Assembly: GCA_007132995.1 (NCBI GenBank) | Contig: SLNP01000102.1 | Location: 1-32,348, forward strand | Reading direction: 5' to 3' | DNA: 32,348 nucleotides | From: Bacteroidales bacterium | Lineage (GTDB): Bacteria; Bacteroidota; Bacteroidia; Bacteroidales; VadinHA17 | In this document: piece after piece, positions 25,708 through 32,348 of the stretch | How positions within the stretch are numbered: the stretch's first letter is position 1 | Layout of the letters: every line of letters starts with the position of its first letter | Notes under the pieces: model-generated | The model's input: the letters and a program-made list of their open reading frames with translations, nothing else | Told to the model about the DNA's origin: nothing | The model's database searches: none | Made by a program: the position numbers and the translations under genes

Positions 25708-27201
25708 ATGTCGGACGAACTGATAAATTTTGATCTGCCCGTTGAGAGATCATCTATTATAAAGGTGCTGGGCATAGGGGGCGGAGGCAATAACGCTGTA
25801 AACCACATGTTTGAGAGAGGTATAAAGGATGTGAATTTTATAGTGTGCAACACCGACCTTCAGGCTCTCTCCGAAAGTGCTGTGCCCGTTAAGGTGGAGA
25901 TAGGCGAGGCTCTCACCGAGGGCAGGGGTGCCGGCAGCAGACCCTCTATTGGCCGTCAGGCGGCGGTTGAGAGCATATCTGATGTTATGGATGCCCTGTC
26001 GGGTAATACCAGAATGGTCTTTATAACAACAGGTATGGGGGGAGGTACCGGAACCGGTGCAACACCTGTTATTGCCAAAGCGTGCCGTGAAGCGGGATTC
26101 CTTACAATAGCGGTTGTCACAATTCCATTTAAGTCGGAGGGTAAAATAAGAATAAGCCATGCCGTTGAGGGTGTCAATGAGCTGAAGGAGCATGTAGACT
26201 CTCTGCTGATAATAAATAATGAGAAGCTGCGCGATATATACGGAGATCAGCCGGTGTCGCTCGCCTTTGCCAAGGCTGATGATGTGCTTGCAACTGCGGT
26301 AAAGGGCATAGCAGAGATAATTACCGTTGCCGGATATATAAATGTCGATTTTGCAGATGTTGAGACAGTAATGAGAAGCTCGGGCGTTGCCGTGATGGGA
26401 ATGGGGAGAGCCTCAGGTGAGTCGCGTGCGGTAGAGGCGATAGAGGCGGCTCTTACCTCTCCTCTGCTGAACTCGAGCGATATTACCGGAGCAAAAAGTA
26501 TACTGCTTAATATCTCGTCGGGCGGAGGTGACTCTGAAATCACCATGGATGAACTGGGCGAGATAACGGACTATATATATGATGTTGCGTCTGATGACGC
26601 TCTTATAATAAGAGGGCTGTCGCGTGATGATTCTCTTGAGGATGAGATAAGTGTTATTGTGATAGCCACCGGCTTTGAATCGAACAGTGTTATTGAACCC
26701 TATAAGGCTCCGGTAAAGCGCGAAACTGTACAGCTTAGTCAAACCTGCAGTGTGCCATCCGGTGGTGCTGACCGGGGAACCGCACCGGAGTCTCAGCGCG
26801 ACGAGCTCTTTAAGATTAAAGATAAGAGCGATTCGGTTGTAGCGCGACTGGGAGATGACCGTGTGCAGGGGAGGCTTGATTTCCGGTCTCAGGAGGGCGA
26901 GGAGTCGCCAGCAGCCAGAGAGGCCGGTGATGATGATCCGGATGACGAAAGAGAGGGTAACACCCTCTCGAAGGTGAAGGAGGTTCAGGGCCTGCTGAAG
27001 AGACACGGGCTTACCAATAAGACCATAACAGAAAATATCGATGTCTTTGAAGATGTTCCTGCCTTTGTGAGAAGGAATATCAATCTCCGCAAGGGAGATG
27101 TGAAGAGATCACAGGTCTCGAAGCTGACACTTTCGAGTGATGACGCCGAGCAGCCTGTGATAAGGGATGATAACGCCTATCTTAACGATAATGTCGATTG
27201 A
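25708..27201 (+). CDS. ftsZ: Cell division protein FtsZ
   Basis: 497 residues, longer than the roughly 380 of E. coli. FtsZ is the tubulin-like GTPase that forms the division ring. The GTP-binding core includes GIGGGGNNAVNHM (22-34) and the signature GGGTGTGATP (111-120), and the T7-loop region NVDFADVETVM. After about residue 330 comes a long charged linker rich in Asp, Glu, Arg and Ser. The C-terminal peptide ends NAYLNDNVD, the form I expect in Bacteroidota. It is the last gene of the dcw cluster, followed by a perfect terminator. Confidence 0.98.
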   Translation: MSDELINFDLPVERSSIIKVLGIGGGGNNAVNHMFERGIKDVNFIVCNTDLQALSESAVPVKVEIGEALTEGRGAGSRPSIGRQAAVESISDVMDALSGNTRMVFITTGMGGGTGTGATPVIAKACREAGFLTIAVVTIPFKSEGKIRISHAVEGVNELKEHVDSLLIINNEKLRDIYGDQPVSLAFAKADDVLATAVKGIAEIITVAGYINVDFADVETVMRSSGVAVMGMGRASGESRAVEAIEAALTSPLLNSSDITGAKSILLNISSGGGDSEITMDELGEITDYIYDVASDDALIIRGLSRDDSLEDEISVIVIATGFESNSVIEPYKAPVKRETVQLSQTCSVPSGGADRGTAPESQRDELFKIKDKSDSVVARLGDDRVQGRLDFRSQEGEESPAAREAGDDDPDDEREGNTLSKVKEVQGLLKRHGLTNKTITENIDVFEDVPAFVRRNINLRKGDVKRSQVSKLTLSSDDAEQPVIRDDNAYLNDNVD

Positions 27202-27227
27202 TTCCCACAACCCTGTTGTTCTACCCG

Positions 27228-27254
27228 GGGGCGCAGCAATGCGCCCCTTTTTTT
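27228..27254 (+). terminator. Rho-independent terminator of the dcw cluster
   Basis: GGGGCGCA (27228-27235) pairs perfectly with TGCGCCCC (27240-27247) around a GCAA (GNRA) tetraloop, followed by seven T. It lies 27 bp after the ftsZ stop. Confidence 0.93.
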
Positions 27255-27255
27255 A

Positions 27256-27263
27256 TATATTTG
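27256..27263 (+). promoter_or_regulatory. Candidate -7 box for the porin gene
   Basis: TATATTTG, an exact TAnnTTTG match, begins two bases after the terminator T-run and ends 7 bp before the GTG start, which would leave almost no leader. No -33 TTG at the usual distance; that position falls within the terminator hairpin. Confidence 0.35.
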
Positions 27264-27270
27264 CTTGCTC

Positions 27271-29193
27271 GTGAAAAGGACCCTTATATATTGTCTGGCG
27301 CTTATAGTCTTTGTTTTGAACATGCCGCTTAAGGGGCATGATGGTGACGGCTATCAAGGCCAGGATACGGTCAGGCAGTTCAGGCTTACCAGAGACTATA
27401 CTGTGGCGGAACGGATAGATATCGATACTGCCTTTACCCACTTTCATCGCAGCCGGATAGCAGACAGCTTCTCGCCATTCAATGCATACCCGGGTAACTA
27501 TGGCCTGCCCTTTTACCAGATCAATTTTTTTGACAGGGTGCATGACCCTGACAAGTTCCTGTATCGGTACTACTACCCCTTTATCTATACGCCCGAACGG
27601 GCAATATTTATGGATAACAGGGTGCCGTTTACAGAGCTCTTCTTTACCTATGCCGGTCCGGCGGCCAATGTTGCGGAGCAGAACTTCCGTGTCAGAAGCT
27701 CTCTTAATATTAACAGGCATCTCAATATTGGCCTTATTTACGATATCATCTACAGTATTGGGCACTATTCGCACCAGAAGGCCTCTAACAAAAATTTCCT
27801 TCTCCACTCATCATATATACGGGACAGATACAAAGCATATGCAGCCCTGGGCATAAACAACCATTTTGCCAATCAGAACGGCGGAGTGGTTGATATGAGC
27901 ACCATAAGGGAGTTTGATACCCGTGATGTGCCGGTTAACCTGGGCGGGCTCAACAGGGCCATAGGCACCCTTCGCAACCGTAGCCTGCTGTTTGTACAGA
28001 GCTATACTCCTTTTGAAACCATAACAGGGAGCGATGATGAACCCGATGACTCAGGTGTCAGTGGCACCTTTACCCATATCTTAACCATAGAAGGCAATAA
28101 CAGGAGCTACTACGATGCATCGCCCGGCGCCGGCTTCTACGATACCACCTTCTTTAATAATGTGGTAACCTACGATAGTTTGCACTCGTCGGTAGTCAAT
28201 AACAGCGGCCGTTTCGACTTCAGCTTCAGAAGCAGGGGAGGGGTGATGGCCGATGCCGGTGTCGGCATAAGGCATGAGCATCACCGTTATGGGCAGATGT
28301 GGGGGCTGCCCGACTCTCTGCTGGCCGATACCACTGGCAGCAGCCATAATAATGTTGCGCTGACCGGAAGAATTGAGACCAGAATAGGTGGAGGCTTTGG
28401 GCTGCGTGCCCGGGGTGAGCTCTTCTTCGCAGGCGAGAGGGCGGGCGATTTTGATCTGAGAGGAGCCATCGAAGGCAATATCGGTATGCAGAAGGGACCA
28501 CTCACGGTTACAGGTAGCGGGGGTATCTCTCTTACATCACCTTCGTTGTGGCAGAAGAGATGGATAAGCAACCACTTTATGTGGGACACAGAGCCGGGTC
28601 AGGAGCTGAGAATAGACGCGGGCGGGCGTATTGACTATCCCGGCAGGCAGTTTAAGGCAGCCTTTAACTACGCGGTGATAGACAACCACCGTTTTTTTGA
28701 CAGCGGGGCAATGCCGGCCCGATACAGCGGAGCCCTGTCGGTAGCCGCTCTCTCACTGGACAAGATCTTCTCACTGGGCAATTTCCATCAGGGCAACACC
28801 CTTCTTATACAGCAGAGTACCAACAGTGATGTGTTGCCGCTTCCCCTTCTGACCTTCAGGGCCGGCCTCTGGTGGGAGCGCAATATCCATTTTGAGATTA
28901 CAGGGGGGAATCTACTTTTACAGGCGGGCGCAGAGGTTTTTATGCATACACCCTACTATGCCATGGGCTATATGCCTGCCACCGGGATCTACTATAACCA
29001 GAACTTACGCAGAACCGGTAACTACCCTTTTGTCAATGTCTTTCTCAATGCCAAGATAAAGAGAACCAGAATACTGCTCAGCTTCGACCATCTTAATGCA
29101 GGCTTTAGCGGTACCGGCTACGACATGGTACCCCGGCATCCGGTTAACGACAGGGTGTTCAGGTATGGTATCGCCTGGACATTCTACGACTAA
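27271..29193 (+). CDS. Putative outer-membrane porin, Porin_10-like
   Basis: 640 residues from the GTG at 27271. A signal peptide is present: MKRTLIYCLALIVFVLNM with a cleavage region near GH. The N-terminal part matches the Bacteroidota putative porin family in pattern: FHRS, a YPGNYGLPFYQINFF stretch, PFTELFFTYAG, then EQNFRVRSSLNINRHLNIG. The rest alternates aromatic and polar residues as in outer-membrane beta strands, and the protein ends AWTFYD with an aromatic near the C-terminus. The substrate is unknown. A TTG two codons upstream (27265) is an alternative start. It follows the ftsZ terminator directly and is unlikely to be part of the division operon. Confidence 0.8.
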   Translation: MKRTLIYCLALIVFVLNMPLKGHDGDGYQGQDTVRQFRLTRDYTVAERIDIDTAFTHFHRSRIADSFSPFNAYPGNYGLPFYQINFFDRVHDPDKFLYRYYYPFIYTPERAIFMDNRVPFTELFFTYAGPAANVAEQNFRVRSSLNINRHLNIGLIYDIIYSIGHYSHQKASNKNFLLHSSYIRDRYKAYAALGINNHFANQNGGVVDMSTIREFDTRDVPVNLGGLNRAIGTLRNRSLLFVQSYTPFETITGSDDEPDDSGVSGTFTHILTIEGNNRSYYDASPGAGFYDTTFFNNVVTYDSLHSSVVNNSGRFDFSFRSRGGVMADAGVGIRHEHHRYGQMWGLPDSLLADTTGSSHNNVALTGRIETRIGGGFGLRARGELFFAGERAGDFDLRGAIEGNIGMQKGPLTVTGSGGISLTSPSLWQKRWISNHFMWDTEPGQELRIDAGGRIDYPGRQFKAAFNYAVIDNHRFFDSGAMPARYSGALSVAALSLDKIFSLGNFHQGNTLLIQQSTNSDVLPLPLLTFRAGLWWERNIHFEITGGNLLLQAGAEVFMHTPYYAMGYMPATGIYYNQNLRRTGNYPFVNVFLNAKIKRTRILLSFDHLNAGFSGTGYDMVPRHPVNDRVFRYGIAWTFYD

Positions 29194-29221
29194 ACCCGGT
29201 TAACCTCACGCCGGGATTGGC

Positions 29222-29240
29222 CCCCTGCCATTGGGGTTTT
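29222..29240 (+). terminator. Weak hairpin with T4 between convergent porin and permease genes
   Basis: CCCC (29222-29225) and GGGG (29233-29236) enclose a 7-nt loop and are followed by TTTT. A wider CCCGGT/ACCGGG pair flanks it. The stem is short, so this is a tentative call. Confidence 0.3.
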
Positions 29241-29248
29241 ACCGGGAG

Positions 29249-30493
29249 TTAATCATACCTTATAGCTTTCACGGGTGTTATTCGACCCACCAGCCTGGCC
29301 GGAAGCAGCTGCATTGTTATGATGACAGCCATGGCTCCGGCGTTCAGCAACAGTAGGTGAATCAGCTCGATGTTGACAGGTACCGTGCTGAGGTAGTATG
29401 ATGCCGGATCGAGTTTTATAAACCCCGTCTTGAGCTGGATCAGTGCCACGCCTACTCCGATGAGGTTCCCCCAGAAGAGCCCTTTTGCCGTAAGCCATGC
29501 CGCCTGATAGAGAAAGGCCCTTGAGATAAGTTTGTCTGTTGCCCCCAGCGCTTTCAGTACCCCTATCATATTTACCTTTTCCAGTATGAGGATGAGCAGC
29601 CCGGATATCATGTTGAAGCCGGTAACCAGAAGCATAAGGGTGATGATGACTACCACATTGAGGTCCTGAAAGCTGAGCCAGTCGAATATCTGGGGATACC
29701 TCATCCTGATGCTGCTGACCCTTAATCTCTCCTGATCTTCAGTTACCTGATAGCCGATTGTGCTTCTTACAACATAGGTCATATAGTCGAGATCGCTAAA
29801 CCTGTCAATAAAGATGTCAAAGCCGCTTATCTGATGATCTTCCCAGCCGTTGAGGCGCCTTATGTGGCCTATATCGCAAAATATGTAGATCTCATCGAAC
29901 TCTTCCAGCCCGGTGTCATATATTCCCGAAACAGTAAATACACGGCTTCGTGTCTGCTCCTGTACGAAGTGCACCGGAAAGCGGTCTCCGACCGATATTT
30001 CCAGCATATTGCCGAGTTTTCGGGAAATAACCACCTGATTGGTGCGTGCTGTATCTGTTACGGTGAAGAGCTCGCCCTCTGCAAGATGGCCTTCGAAGAA
30101 GCTCCAGTTGTGGTCGCTACCTATTCCCTTCAAAACCACACCCTGAATGTTCTCATTTACCTGTGCAATGCCCGCCTTTACTCCAAATACCTGAACCGCT
30201 TTTATGCCCGGCTTATCAAGCAGCCGGGGCAGGAACTCCTGATTTGCAGATATTGGAGCCATCTCGTACGAGATGTTGGAATCGAAATTTACAACCTGAA
30301 TATGAGAGCCAAAGCCTACGACTTTGTCTCTTATTTCATTTTTGAAGCCGGTAAGAACAGCGACAGCAAGTATCATTACAGCCATGCCCAGAGCTATGCC
30401 TGTTACGGCAATCACATTGACGGGACGGGCAAACGATCTCTTCCCATCCTCTGCCTTGATAAGGCGTTTGGCTATAAAAAGCGGAGTATTCAT
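29249..30493 (-). CDS. ABC transporter permease, LolC/LolE (FtsX-like) type
   Basis: 414 residues from the start MNTPLFIAKRL; an in-frame ATG 18 codons upstream (30547) adds a stretch unlike the family. Topology fits MacB/LolCE permeases: one membrane helix near residues 24-47 (VNVIAVTGIALGMAVMILAV), a periplasmic domain of about 220 residues, then three C-terminal helices. The last group has the FtsX-type segment EKVNMIGVLKALGATDKL. In Gram-negative bacteria such permeases work with a LolD-type ATPase to release lipoproteins from the inner membrane. No ATPase gene is nearby, so the exact substrate is unproven. It is divergent from the aminotransferase gene. Confidence 0.85.
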   Translation of the reverse strand: MNTPLFIAKRLIKAEDGKRSFARPVNVIAVTGIALGMAVMILAVAVLTGFKNEIRDKVVGFGSHIQVVNFDSNISYEMAPISANQEFLPRLLDKPGIKAVQVFGVKAGIAQVNENIQGVVLKGIGSDHNWSFFEGHLAEGELFTVTDTARTNQVVISRKLGNMLEISVGDRFPVHFVQEQTRSRVFTVSGIYDTGLEEFDEIYIFCDIGHIRRLNGWEDHQISGFDIFIDRFSDLDYMTYVVRSTIGYQVTEDQERLRVSSIRMRYPQIFDWLSFQDLNVVVIITLMLLVTGFNMISGLLILILEKVNMIGVLKALGATDKLISRAFLYQAAWLTAKGLFWGNLIGVGVALIQLKTGFIKLDPASYYLSTVPVNIELIHLLLLNAGAMAVIITMQLLPARLVGRITPVKAIRYD

Positions 30494-30504
30494 TTTGCAG
30501 CACC

Positions 30505-30512
30505 CAAAAATA
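30505..30512 (-). promoter_or_regulatory. Candidate -7 box for the permease gene
   Basis: The minus strand reads TATTTTTG, an exact TAnnTTTG match, 11 bp before the chosen start. The leader would be very short. No -33 TTG seen. Confidence 0.3.
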
Positions 30513-30649
30513 GTAATAATTCCTGTTGTGTTGAGAGGGTTTGCCACTCCTGTGCTATGGCAATTATGTTTTAAGTCATTTATTGCATCTTGTAAATTGT
30601 ATACCTTTACAGATATTGTAAAGATAAAACCAATAAAAAAATAGTCGTC

Positions 30650-31849
30650 ATGCCAAAGATTTCAGAAAAAGCGGTTGCCATGCCCGCATCTCCTATCAGA
30701 AAGCTTGTGCCCTATGCAGAGGAGGCTAAAAGGAAGGGTCGCAAGGTATATCACCTCAATATCGGACAGCCTGACATTGAGACTCCCGAGGTGGCTTTGA
30801 ATGCCATAAGAAACCTGGAGGCCAAGGTTATTGAGTATTCCCATTCGGCCGGTAACGAGCCGTACAGGAGAAGACTGGCAGAGTATTACAAGGGTGTCGG
30901 TATAGATATTGATCATACCCAGATTATTGTTACAGCCGGCGGATCAGAGGCTGTTCTTTTTGCCTTTATGACCTGCCTTAATCCGGGCGACGAGATAATA
31001 AGCCCCGAACCTTTCTACGCAAACTATAATGGTTTTGCTACAACGGCGGGGGTGAAGATTGTGCCGGTTGCCTCATACATTGAGGACGATTTTGCCCTGC
31101 CACCAATTGAGGAGATTGAGAAGAAGATTACACCCAGAACTCGTGGTATAATAATATGTAATCCCAATAACCCGACCGGTTATCTCTATTCGAAAGAGGA
31201 GCTGCTGAAGATTCGTGACATTGTTGAGAAGCACGATCTCTTCCTCTTTTCAGACGAGGTGTACCGTGAGTTCTGTTATGACGGCGAGCCCCATCTCTCT
31301 ATTATGCAGCTTGAGGGGATAGAGCAGAACTGTGTTCTGATAGACTCGGTTTCGAAGCGCTATAGTGAGTGTGGCGTTCGTATTGGTGCCATGATAACCC
31401 GTAACCAGGAGGTGCTGGACGGTGCAATAAAGTTTGCTCAGGCACGCCTCAGCCCGCCGGGCTTGGGGCAGATAGTTGCGGATGCGTCGCTTGACACTCC
31501 CGATGAGTACTTTGAGCGTGTATATAATGAGTATATAGCAAGGCGTGACTTTATGGTGAAGGAACTGAATAAGATACCGGGAGTCTACTGCCCCACTCCA
31601 AAAGGTGCGTTCTACACTGTTGTAAGACTTCCTGTTGATGATGCCGATAAGTTTGCGCAGTGGATACTTGAGAAGTTTGAGCATGATAACCAGACAGTTA
31701 TGGTGGCTCCGGCATCCGGATTCTACTCAACTCCGGGTAGCGGCAGAGATGAGGTGAGAATAGCCTATGTGCTCAATATCGACGATCTCCGTAATGCGAT
31801 AGAGACGCTGGGCTATGCACTTGCTGCATATCCCGGAAAGAGTGTGTAG
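30650..31849 (+). CDS. PLP-dependent aminotransferase, class I/II (aspartate aminotransferase-like)
   Basis: 399 residues, the usual length of fold-type I aminotransferases. Landmarks: NIGQPDIETP near residue 37, the phosphate/cofactor region AGGSEAV (96-102), the asparagine motif NPNNPTG (171-177), SDEVY with D202 contacting the pyridine nitrogen, and SVSKRYS with the Schiff-base lysine K236. The family converts amino acids to 2-oxo acids with an acceptor such as 2-oxoglutarate. The exact substrate is not readable; aspartate is the usual annotation for this AspB-like group. A weak -7-like box (TACCTTTA, 30602-30609) lies 41 bp upstream. A T8 run follows the stop but without a clear stem. Confidence 0.9.
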   Translation: MPKISEKAVAMPASPIRKLVPYAEEAKRKGRKVYHLNIGQPDIETPEVALNAIRNLEAKVIEYSHSAGNEPYRRRLAEYYKGVGIDIDHTQIIVTAGGSEAVLFAFMTCLNPGDEIISPEPFYANYNGFATTAGVKIVPVASYIEDDFALPPIEEIEKKITPRTRGIIICNPNNPTGYLYSKEELLKIRDIVEKHDLFLFSDEVYREFCYDGEPHLSIMQLEGIEQNCVLIDSVSKRYSECGVRIGAMITRNQEVLDGAIKFAQARLSPPGLGQIVADASLDTPDEYFERVYNEYIARRDFMVKELNKIPGVYCPTPKGAFYTVVRLPVDDADKFAQWILEKFEHDNQTVMVAPASGFYSTPGSGRDEVRIAYVLNIDDLRNAIETLGYALAAYPGKSV

Positions 31850-31890
31850 TTTTTTTTGTGAGATAGGGCCCTATATTAAAATTATTGTTA

Positions 31891-31898
31891 TACCTTTG
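31891..31898 (+). promoter_or_regulatory. Candidate -7 box for the cold-shock gene
   Basis: TACCTTTG, an exact TAnnTTTG match, 26 bp before the ATG. The leader would be about 20 nt, much shorter than the long cold-sensing leader of E. coli cspA. Confidence 0.45.
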
Positions 31899-31923
31899 GA
31901 GGGTAATTTTTTAATCTAGTAAC

Positions 31924-32115
31924 ATGAACAGAGGAACAGTAAAGTTTTTTAATGAGACCAAAGGCTTTGGTTTTATTAAGGAGGAAGAGACCGGTAAGGA
32001 GTATTTTGTACACACAACTGGTCTGAAAGATCGCATCACCGAAGGTGATGATGTTGAATTTGAACTTAGCGAAGGTAGGAAAGGCCTTAATGCAGTAAAC
32101 GTTAAACTGGTATAA
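31924..32115 (+). CDS. Cold-shock domain protein (CspA family)
   Basis: 63 residues, a single cold-shock domain. It binds single-stranded RNA and DNA through a five-strand OB fold. RNP1 is seen as KGFGFI (13-18) and RNP2 as YFVHTT (27-32), where the usual S/T follows VH. The start MNRGTVKFFNETKG is the normal family opening. The gene stands alone between the aminotransferase and its own terminator. A purine-rich GGAGGG lies about 22 nt upstream of the ATG, too far to be an ordinary ribosome binding site. Whether it responds to cold cannot be told from sequence. Confidence 0.96.
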   Translation: MNRGTVKFFNETKGFGFIKEEETGKEYFVHTTGLKDRITEGDDVEFELSEGRKGLNAVNVKLV

Positions 32116-32156
32116 TAGAGAGATATTTATACATTGAGTTTATTGTTCGTAGAGAG

Positions 32157-32193
32157 GCAGGGCTGTTACCGGAGTAGCAGCCCTGCTCTTTTT
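32157..32193 (+). terminator. Rho-independent terminator of the cold-shock gene
   Basis: A 13-bp stem (32157-32169 with 32174-32186, one G-U wobble) closes a CGGA loop and is followed by TCTTTTT. Confidence 0.92.
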
Positions 32194-32204
32194 ATATAGT
32201 TGCT

Positions 32205-32220
32205 GCTCGCTGACGCTCGC
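32205..32220. repeat. GC-rich spacer, GCTCGC-TGAC-GCTCGC
   Basis: Two GCTCGC copies 4 bp apart. A near copy with a 3-bp gap (TAC) occurs at 32257-32271. Each stands directly before a heptamer array. Confidence 0.8.
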
Positions 32221-32255
32221 AGGCATGGGGCATAGGGCATAGGGCATAGGGCCTG
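32221..32255. repeat. 7-bp tandem repeat, GGGCATA unit
   Basis: Five heptads in register: one degenerate unit (AGGCATG), three perfect GGGCATA units at 32228-32248, and one degenerate unit (GGGCCTG). Confidence 0.92.
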
Positions 32256-32256
32256 T

Positions 32257-32271
32257 GCTCGCTACGCTCGC
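32257..32271. repeat. GC-rich spacer, GCTCGC-TAC-GCTCGC
   Basis: Second copy of the spacer type, between the two heptamer arrays. Confidence 0.8.
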
Positions 32272-32272
32272 C

Positions 32273-32307
32273 GGTAATTGGTAATTGGTAATTGGTGACT
32301 GGTCATT
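32273..32307. repeat. 7-bp tandem repeat, GGTAATT unit
   Basis: Three perfect GGTAATT units (32273-32293), then GGTGACT and GGTCATT, again five heptads in register. Two more related heptads (GGTAATC, GGTAAAA) appear at 32334-32347 after another GC-rich spacer and may continue beyond the window. Confidence 0.92.
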
Positions 32308-32348
32308 AGTGCCGTCGGCTGCCGCCTCCGGCCGGTAATCGGTAAAAA

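Noticed and set aside
30494..30547. 18-residue N-terminal extension of the permease
   Set aside because: It is out of keeping with the family start (MNTPLFIAKRL) and would overlap the candidate promoter box.
29834..30574. 246-residue open frame on plus, antisense to the permease
   Set aside because: It lies almost wholly within a clear LolC/E-type permease on the other strand, has no recognisable domain, and its residue composition (rich in Cys, Tyr, His) looks like a shadow frame.
32116..32348. CRISPR array or mobile-element end at the right edge
   Set aside because: The repeats are 7 bp with no unique spacers of CRISPR length, and no transposase or terminal inverted repeat is seen.

Overview
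The window reads as a Bacteroidota chromosome segment, probably of the order Bacteroidales. It carries the end of a SusC/SusD-type nutrient uptake operon, the Bacteroidota form of the division and cell wall (dcw) cluster, a candidate glycine-lipid gene pair of the glsA/glsB type, a Porin_10-type outer-membrane protein, and several TAnnTTTG motifs of the Bacteroidota -7 promoter type next to gene starts. MurE has the DNPR motif of meso-diaminopimelate ligases, so the wall should be Gram-negative type. No tRNA, rRNA, insertion sequence, prophage or CRISPR array was seen.

Layout. 1-1831: a SusD-like protein cut by the left edge and a lipoprotein of the BT_3987/DUF1735 type, closed by a strong terminator. 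2123-3690: two tandem paralogous secreted proteins of unknown function. 3765-6884: aspS and miaB, convergent, with a strong palindrome at their junction. 7097-9473: a secreted SPOR-domain protein overlapping a long PurF-like amidophosphoribosyltransferase. 9484-11362 (minus): glsB-like and glsA-like acyltransferases, divergent from the dcw cluster. 11686-27201: mraZ-rsmH-ftsL-ftsI-murE-mraY-murD-ftsW-murG-murC-ftsQ-ftsA-ftsZ, all on plus, mostly overlapping or nearly so, closed by a perfect hairpin terminator. 27271-29193: a Porin_10-type protein. 29249-30493 (minus): a LolC/LolE-type ABC permease. 30650-31849: a PLP aminotransferase. 31924-32115: a cold-shock protein with its own terminator. 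32205-32348: a mosaic of 7-bp tandem repeats and GC-rich spacers.

How the genes work together. The dcw block encodes precursor steps MurC, MurD and MurE, lipid I and II formation (MraY, MurG), septal polymerase and crosslinker (FtsW, FtsI), divisome linkers (FtsL, FtsQ), and the FtsA/FtsZ ring. Upstream of mraZ are four GTGG(G/A) boxes at exact 10-bp spacing, which look like the operator for MraZ autoregulation. murF and ddl are not in the cluster.

Most of the window is ordinary core genome. I did not find a convincing new defence or mobile system. The least explained parts are the tandem secreted pair, the terminal heptamer mosaic, the G9 tract in ftsL and the palindrome shared by the aspS and miaB ends.
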